The position numbers and the translations under genes were made by a program. Of a DNA stretch of 10,767 nucleotides, positions 6,492 through 10,767 are shown piece after piece. The DNA is taken from NCBI GenBank assembly GCA_026991065.1, contig JALXCG010000806.1:1-10767 (forward strand). Reading direction: 5' to 3'. Below the pieces are notes generated by a model. That model ran no database searches. It worked only from the letters and a program-made list of their open reading frames with translations, and was not told where the DNA came from. The DNA is from JALXCG01 sp026991065 [NCBI: Gemmatimonadota bacterium] (GTDB lineage Bacteria > GCA-2686955). Within the stretch, counting starts at the first letter, position 1; every line of letters begins with the position of its first letter.

Positions 6492-7468
6492 TGCGGTTGG
6501 ATCCGCGGGTCGACCAGTCCGTAGAGGATGTCGACGATCAGATTGAGCAGGGTCAGGAGAATCGCATAGACCAATACGGCACCGATCACCAGGAGATAGT
6601 CACGATTCAGCGCTCCCTGGACGAACCAGGTGCCCATGCCCGGGACGTTGAAGATTCGCTCGACCACCACGGAACCGGAGAGGATTCCCGCGGTCGCCGG
6701 ACCGAGGAAGGAGAGAACCGGAAGCAGGGCATTGCGCAGGACATGCTTGAGCACCACGCGGTATTCGGCAAGCCCTTTGGCGCGAGCGGTTCGCACATAG
6801 TCCTGACTGATCGCTTCGAGCATCGAGCCGCGCAGCAGGCGAGCGAGATAGGCGGCGTAGGGAAGCCCCAGGACGACCGCCGGCAGAATCATGTGCGCGG
6901 GAGAACCCCATCCGGCCACCGGCAGCCAACCGAGGCGAAACACAAAGAGCAGAATCAGCAGCGGCGCGAGAACAAAATTGGGGATGCAGATGCCCACCAT
7001 GGCGAGCGCCATGGCGCTCCAATCCCGCACCGTGCCCCGTCCCACCGCGGCGATGATGCCGGCCGGAACACCGATGGCGAGTGCAATCGCCAGCGCCAGC
7101 GAGCCCAGAGCCGCCGACACCGGGAAGGAGTGGCCGATAATCTCGGTGACGCTCTGGGTGCGGTAGCGGAAAGAGACTCCCAGGTCGCCGGCGAGCAGCC
7201 CCCCCCAGGGATCCGCGCCACTACCGCCGAACCACGGATGACCGTCGGCGGCCAGATTAAAGGGACCGAGATACTGGAGGAACTGCTTCGACAGCGGCCA
7301 ATCCAGGTGATATTTGGCTTCGATCAAACGCTGAATCTCCGGTTCCACCGACTTTTCGGCGGCGAATGGACCGCCGGGAATGATCCGCATCAGAAAGAAA
7401 GTGGTGACCACAATCACCAGGAGCACGCCCGGCAGTTGCAGCAACCGGCGCAAGACAAAGGCACTCAC
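6488..7468 (-). CDS. ABC transporter permease, OppB/DppB type
   Basis: Product of 326 aa from a GTG start at 7468 that overlaps the stop of the binding-protein gene (GTGA). The frame is open to 7756, but the extension is antisense-like text within the neighbouring gene, while VSAFVLRRLLQLPGVLLVIVVTTFF is the normal OppB N-terminus. Six membrane segments are expected, for example 9-28, 118-141, 152-178, 190-210 and 290-316. LMRIIPGGPF (26-35) is a family signature, and the EAA loop is at 223-247 (YVRTARAKGLAEYRVVLKHVLRN). FNVPGMGTWFVQGALNRDYLLVIG (273-296) and the final YGLVDPRI also match. A short Gly/Trp-rich insert (about 71-92) lies in the first periplasmic loop. It pairs with permease C downstream; the ATPases must be encoded elsewhere or shared. 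Confidence 0.93.
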   Translation of the reverse strand: MSAFVLRRLLQLPGVLLVIVVTTFFLMRIIPGGPFAAEKSVEPEIQRLIEAKYHLDWPLSKQFLQYLGPFNLAADGHPWFGGSGADPWGGLLAGDLGVSFRYRTQSVTEIIGHSFPVSAALGSLALAIALAIGVPAGIIAAVGRGTVRDWSAMALAMVGICIPNFVLAPLLILLFVFRLGWLPVAGWGSPAHMILPAVVLGLPYAAYLARLLRGSMLEAISQDYVRTARAKGLAEYRVVLKHVLRNALLPVLSFLGPATAGILSGSVVVERIFNVPGMGTWFVQGALNRDYLLVIGAVLVYAILLTLLNLIVDILYGLVDPRIQPQ

Positions 7469-9285
7469 TGCGAACTTCCCATCTCGGTGCCGTCCTCCTC
7501 CAGGTAGTAGTACTTCAGCATCATCTTGTCCAGCACATTGTCGTGGACACCGCGCAAGCGCGGATCGTAGAGGTGCAGCGCGACATAGTGGTAGAGGGGA
7601 ATCACCGGCATCTGCTCGACCACGATCAACTCTTCCGCGGCGCGCAGCGTCTCCATCCGCTGACCGGGATCCGCCTGGCGCGCGGCGAGGGCGATCAGCG
7701 AATCGTAGTGGGCATCGGCAAAGCCGGTGCGATTGTTCCCGCCCCCGCTCACCCACAGATCGAGGAAGGTGTTCGGATCCGGATAGTCGCCGATCCAGGA
7801 GGAGCGGGAGAGCTGATAGCGAAGATTTTTCTGGTTGTCCAGGTAGACCTGAAACTCCTGGTTCTCCAGTTCAATGTCGATGCCCAGTTCCCGCTTCCAC
7901 TGGGCCTGCAGAACTTCGGCGATGCCGCGATGGGACTCCGACGTGTTAAATAGGTAGACCAGTCGAGGAAACCCCTTGCCCCCGGGATAGCCGGCTTCGC
8001 TCAGCAGGCGCCTGGCCCGCTCCGGGTCGTGGCCCAGGCCGGTCGGCCCGCGGTAACCGGCGATTCCCGCCGGTACCAGCACCGACGTGGGCAACTCACC
8101 GCCGCGGGTCACATAGCGGGTGATCGCTTCGCGATCGATGGCCAGGCCCAACGCCAGGCGTACGCGGCGGTCATCGAGCGGCGGTCGAGTGGTGTTGCAG
8201 CGGATGAAATAGGTGCCCAGCGTCGGTCGGCGATCGAGCTTGAGCGGGCGGATTCGGGAAGCTTCACCCCGCAGGACGTCCCCAATGAAAGCGGGCGGGA
8301 TGCCGTTCTTGTCGGTCCACTGAGCCGCGCCGGTCAGGAGCATGTTGAAATTGGTTTGAATCGATTCGACGGTGAGTAGTTCAATGGCCCGCGCCCGCAC
8401 CGCCGCGTGATCCCAGTAGACCGGGCTGCGCTTGATAAGAATGCGCTCGCGGTGGCGCCACTCCGCGAGCAAGAAAGGACCGTTGGTCACGATCGACTCG
8501 GGGCGGGACCACGCATCGCCGAGCGCCCGGACAGTGTGCGCGGGAACCGGGCAGGCGGTGAAGAAGGAGGTGATCTGGAGAAAGAAGGGCGTCGGCGACT
8601 CCAGCGTAACGCGAAAAGTGTGTGGGTCGACCACCTCGGTGCCGACCGCCGACCAATCTTTCAACTCACCCTTCTGGTAGGCGCGCGCACCCTTGATGTA
8701 CCAGAGCATATAGCCATACTCGGCGCCGGTTTCGGGGCGCAGCACGCGCTCCCAGGCGAGGTCGAAATCGGTCGCTGTCAGAGGTGTGCCGTCGGACCAC
8801 TGGGTGGGACGCAGATGAAAGGTGTAGACGCGTCGATCGGCGGAGATCTCCCAGGATTCAGCCACGCCGGGCAACGGCTCGAGGGTGTGCGGGTCGGAGG
8901 TGGTCAACCCCTCGAAAAGAGCGCGGATCACCCGTCCATCCGGCACCCCGGTGGTGAGTGCCGGGTCCAGTGATTGCGGTTCGGTTCCCAGCACCACGGC
9001 AAAATCACCCCGCTCATACTGTTCACAAGCCGGCAAGGTAAAGGCAATGAAAAGCCCAAGCAGGAACCGCCTCGACCGGCTACGTCCCGCACTAGGAGCC
9101 TGTCGCGCATTGGCTTTCGAGCCCCGTGTTCGGGCCTGCTTCGAGATCAAGGCGCTGAGTCCGCAGGAAGGCTGGTTGCCTTTCAAGGACTTAGCAACGC
9201 AGAGATGGGAGCAGGGACGGATGCGGGGCGACGTGAAGACAATGCGCGACAGGCTCCTAGATGCGATCTTTGCTGCAGGTTGCAT
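7465..9285 (-). CDS. Peptide-type ABC transporter substrate-binding lipoprotein (OppA-like), 5' end interrupted in frame by a small mobile element
   Basis: Open for 606 codons from the ATG at 9285. The mature part (from residue 88) is a family 5 extracellular solute-binding protein: GTEPQSLDPALTTG, LTTSDPHTLEPLPGVAESWE, VYTFHLRPTQWSDGTPLTATDF, NGPFLLAEW, IKRSPVYWD, and RLALGLAIDREAI. A lipoprotein signal is clear: SRSRRFLLGLFIAF, then lipobox LPAC with Cys87. The signal sits far too deep because residues 10-64 are encoded by the element at 9092-9260. Without it the protein would be 551 aa, normal for OppA, with a 31-residue signal peptide. An in-frame TAG lies three codons before the ATG, which has only a weak ribosome site. 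TTG codons 34 and 46 inside the element are possible new starts. Export may be impaired. The gene heads the operon with both permeases, which supports peptide or similar uptake. Confidence 0.85.
   Translation of the reverse strand: MQPAAKIASRSLSRIVFTSPRIRPCSHLCVAKSLKGNQPSCGLSALISKQARTRGSKANARQAPSAGRSRSRRFLLGLFIAFTLPACEQYERGDFAVVLGTEPQSLDPALTTGVPDGRVIRALFEGLTTSDPHTLEPLPGVAESWEISADRRVYTFHLRPTQWSDGTPLTATDFDLAWERVLRPETGAEYGYMLWYIKGARAYQKGELKDWSAVGTEVVDPHTFRVTLESPTPFFLQITSFFTACPVPAHTVRALGDAWSRPESIVTNGPFLLAEWRHRERILIKRSPVYWDHAAVRARAIELLTVESIQTNFNMLLTGAAQWTDKNGIPPAFIGDVLRGEASRIRPLKLDRRPTLGTYFIRCNTTRPPLDDRRVRLALGLAIDREAITRYVTRGGELPTSVLVPAGIAGYRGPTGLGHDPERARRLLSEAGYPGGKGFPRLVYLFNTSESHRGIAEVLQAQWKRELGIDIELENQEFQVYLDNQKNLRYQLSRSSWIGDYPDPNTFLDLWVSGGGNNRTGFADAHYDSLIALAARQADPGQRMETLRAAEELIVVEQMPVIPLYHYVALHLYDPRLRGVHDNVLDKMMLKYYYLEEDGTEMGSSQ
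9092..9116. repeat. Left terminal inverted repeat
   Basis: This 25-base arm matches the reverse complement of 9236-9260 at 24 of 25 positions, the outer 21 without mismatch (the single mismatch is at 9113/9239). Confidence 0.85.
9236..9260. repeat. Right terminal inverted repeat
   Basis: Partner of the arm at 9092-9116. Its outer end reads CTCCTAG, mirroring CTAGGAG at the left end. Confidence 0.85.
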
Positions 9286-9341
9286 CTGCCTACTCTAGCG
9301 AATCATGGCCCGCGCGGAGGCGCCGGAGTGCGCAGAGCCGA

Positions 9342-9372
9342 TTGAATCTTTTGTCCGCGCCGGTTGTAGAAT
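9342..9372 (+). promoter_or_regulatory. Possible sigma-70-like promoter of the zinc peptidase gene
   Basis: TTGAAT (9342-9347) and TAGAAT (9367-9372) resemble -35 and -10 boxes, but the 19-base gap is longer than the usual 16-18. The position, about 50 bases before the ATG at 9422, is sensible. A small dyad, TCTCT (9372-9376) with AGAGA (9383-9387), overlaps the expected start point and could be an operator or a hairpin. Confidence 0.3.
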
Positions 9373-9421
9373 CTCTCGCTACAGAGAATTGCCCGAAGAT
9401 GAGAAAGGATGAGACCTGACC

Positions 9422-10108
9422 ATGTTCCTCTATGATCCAACCTATCTGCTGCTGATTCCCGCCATCATTTTGGCCATGTGGTCGCAGTCACGGGTCAAAT
9501 CCACCTATGCAAAATACTCCCGAATCCGCTCGCAGCGCGGCTTGAGCGGCGCCCAGGTCGCCGAGCGGATTCTGCGCGACAACGGCATCCACAACGTGCG
9601 AGTGGAGGAGACTCAGGGAGTGCTCTCCGATCACTACGATCCGACCACCCGGACGGTGCGACTCTCCCCGCACAACTACCGCGCCGACAGCCTCGCGGCG
9701 GTCGCGGTCGCGGCGCATGAGTGCGGTCACGCCATTCAGCATGCGCGCGCCTACTCCCCCCTGGCGCTGCGCAGCGCCATTCTCCCGGTGGCCAACATCG
9801 GCTCGAGTCCGCTGATCTGGGTCTTGGTAATGGCGGGGTTCCTCTTCAGCTTTCCAGCTTTGATCGATGCCGGAATCGTCTTCTTCAGCGGCGCCGTGCT
9901 CTTTCACCTGGTCACGCTGCCGGTGGAGTTCAACGCCTCATCGCGAGCGTTGGCGATACTCTCGTCGAACGGCTACCTGGCGACCGCGGAGCAGGAGGGA
10001 GCGCGCAAGGTACTCAACGCGGCTGCTCTGACCTACGTCGCCTCGGCCACAGTCAGCGTGCTCAACCTGGTGCGGTTGCTGATCCTGAGAAACTCGATGC
10101 GGGACTGA
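9422..10108 (+). CDS. YugP-type membrane zinc metallopeptidase
   Basis: Product of 228 aa, the usual length for this family (Zn_peptidase_2 in Pfam). Seen: an N-terminal membrane segment (3-20); the conserved GLSGAQVAERIL (40-51); LSDHYDPTTRTVRLSP (68-83), a strongly conserved block; the zinc-binding HECGH motif (99-103) in AAHECGHAIQHA; hydrophobic segments at about 130-148 and 151-167; LPVEFNASSRAL (166-177), where Glu169 is the likely third metal ligand; and a last membrane segment at about 200-222. It is an integral membrane protease-like protein whose substrate is not known to me. An AAAGGA ribosome site (9404-9409) lies 12 bases before the ATG, slightly far. It is divergent from the oppA-like gene and convergent with the DUF507 gene, so it is probably transcribed alone. 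Confidence 0.92.
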   Translation: MFLYDPTYLLLIPAIILAMWSQSRVKSTYAKYSRIRSQRGLSGAQVAERILRDNGIHNVRVEETQGVLSDHYDPTTRTVRLSPHNYRADSLAAVAVAAHECGHAIQHARAYSPLALRSAILPVANIGSSPLIWVLVMAGFLFSFPALIDAGIVFFSGAVLFHLVTLPVEFNASSRALAILSSNGYLATAEQEGARKVLNAAALTYVASATVSVLNLVRLLILRNSMRD

Positions 10109-10122
10109 GACCTGCGAGGTGA

Positions 10123-10659
10123 CTACGTCAACCCGTCGCGTTCGCGCAATTCATCCATCACCCGGCGGAACTGAACCTCATATTCGGTGCTGCCGAATTC
10201 CAGGTTGCGCAGGCGCTTCTTGGCCTCTTCGCGGAGGCGCTCCTCGGTTGCCAGATGGTGATCGAACACCAGGCGGATGAAACGCTGGAGTTCCGCGTCT
10301 TCCGCATAGACTTCACTGAACGTCGAGGAACTCCAGATCGCCTCGGTCATCTTGCGGGCGATGTCGCGCAGACGCGCCTCATTGTCGAGAATAATGCCGC
10401 GCTCGCGCGCGATCTGCCGGCGAATGCGCGAAGTCATCTGGTAGGCGGGAACCTCCCGGAACTTGTCCCGGTTGGTTTCGATTACCCGCGCAACCTCCTC
10501 TTCCAACTCCTCCTCGGCACGCAGATCGGCCTGCAGCACACCGCGGAGAAGATCCGCGCAGCGCTCCCGATCTTCGCCATATTCCACGAAGCCCTGACGT
10601 TCCAAGCGCTCGAAGAGGTCGAGCAGGATTCGCTCCTGTAGTCTCTGATGGATCCGCAT
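10123..10659 (-). CDS. DUF507 family protein with two related halves
   Basis: Product of 178 aa from the ATG at 10659. The frame is open to 10755, but the extra 32 codons lack family character, and MRIHQRLQERILLDLFERL is the typical beginning. The first half (about 1-75) contains RQGFVEY and a highly charged helix AEEELEEEVARVIETNRDKF. The second half (about 86-178) repeats the pattern: RERGIILDNEARLRDIARKM, HHLATEERLREEAKKRL, and ending GSTEYEVQFRRVMDELRERDG, close to the C-terminus seen in short DUF507 proteins. The predicted fold is all helical and soluble, with no signal peptide. Function is unknown in the family. The ribosome site is weak (GGCGG about 8 bases upstream). Its stop is 14 bases from that of the zinc peptidase. 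The 108 bases upstream to the window edge show no clear promoter. Confidence 0.8.
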   Translation of the reverse strand: MRIHQRLQERILLDLFERLERQGFVEYGEDRERCADLLRGVLQADLRAEEELEEEVARVIETNRDKFREVPAYQMTSRIRRQIARERGIILDNEARLRDIARKMTEAIWSSSTFSEVYAEDAELQRFIRLVFDHHLATEERLREEAKKRLRNLEFGSTEYEVQFRRVMDELRERDGLT

Positions 10660-10767
10660 CGTATTTGCCGCCAATGACTTCTGCTCAACGCCCAATTCAG
10701 CGCGGGGCGAAGAGGGATACTCCGAGAGCGATCCAGCGCCGGCCGGCCGATACAAATGCGGGACAGG

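Larger units (their letters stand above)
9092..9260. mobile_element. MITE-like insertion with terminal inverted repeats and CTAG ends
   Basis: Both ends carry GAGCCTGTCGCGCATTG in inverted orientation, each bounded outside by CTAG. If CTAG is the duplicated target, the element is 161 bases (9096-9256). CTAG is its own complement, so it could also belong to the inverted repeats. It encodes no transposase. It lies wholly within the oppA-like reading frame, and element plus one CTAG is 165 bases (55 codons) without an in-frame stop on the gene's strand. CTAG-type (YTAR) targets are known for some IS5-group elements, but a parent family cannot be assigned by eye. No second copy was noticed in the window. 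Confidence 0.75.

Noticed and set aside
6491-7507. A 338-codon open frame on the + strand opposite permease B
   Set aside because: It is the antisense of a well-supported permease, and its composition (many His, Gln, Asp and Arg) is typical of antisense to membrane proteins.
7469-7756. A 96-codon N-terminal extension of permease B
   Set aside because: It overlaps the 3' end of the binding-protein gene. The GTG at 7468 gives the normal OppB N-terminus and the same overlap pattern as the other operon junctions.
8928-9110. ATG at the element's left end (MRDRLLVRDVAG frame) as the true start of the binding protein
   Set aside because: It reads in a different frame from the binding protein and ends after 60 codons without giving a signal peptide.
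9092-9260. The inverted-repeat element as a structured RNA or attenuator of the transporter operon
   Set aside because: The arms are about 120 bases apart, bounded by CTAG, and removal restores a standard gene, which fits a mobile insertion better. A secondary effect on RNA folding remains possible.
10660-10755. A 32-residue N-terminal extension of the DUF507 protein
   Set aside because: The ATG at 10659 gives the start expected for the family; the extension is Pro/Ser-rich and has no ribosome site that I can see.

Overview
The window is GC-rich, densely packed bacterial chromosome from an organism I cannot name. A Gram-negative is likely: there is a lipoprotein-type peptide-binding protein, several exported proteins, and a DUF507 protein of the sort often seen in Deltaproteobacteria and a few other phyla. 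That placement is inference. No rRNA, tRNA, CRISPR array or phage gene was seen.

Layout, left to right. (1) The 3' end of a glycosyltransferase-like gene (+) resembling the N-terminal half of plant L-arabinokinase. (2) Converging on it, a 183-residue protein of unknown function (-), preceded by two GC-rich hairpins. (3) A secreted Asp-box (BNR) beta-propeller-like protein (-). (4) A 380-base divergent intergenic region. (5) A + strand pair, signal peptidase I (lepB) and an inositol-monophosphatase-family enzyme, 3 bases apart. (6) A four-gene - strand operon, read right to left: peptide-binding lipoprotein (OppA-like), permease B, permease C, and an exported protein with seven Asp-rich calcium-loop-like repeats. 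All four are joined by 4-base start/stop overlaps (GTGA, ATGA, ATGA). The ATPase subunits of the transporter are not in the window. (7) A YugP-type membrane zinc peptidase (+). (8) A converging DUF507-family protein with two related halves (-).

The most unusual signal is a small MITE-like element at 9092-9260. It has near-perfect terminal inverted repeats with CTAG at both ends and sits inside the 5' end of the oppA-like gene. Removing the element plus one CTAG copy takes out exactly 55 codons and joins the upstream ATG, in frame, to a compact lipoprotein signal peptide. As it stands, the element is translated through and places about 64 extra codons in front of the export signal. This looks like an in-frame insertion into the signal peptide's n-region, with unknown effect on export.

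A second theme is compactness. Two convergent gene pairs have stop codons that touch with no base between them, forming the palindromes TGATCA and TAGCTA. The transporter genes are tightly coupled to the Asp-repeat protein, which suggests, but does not prove, that they work together at the cell envelope.
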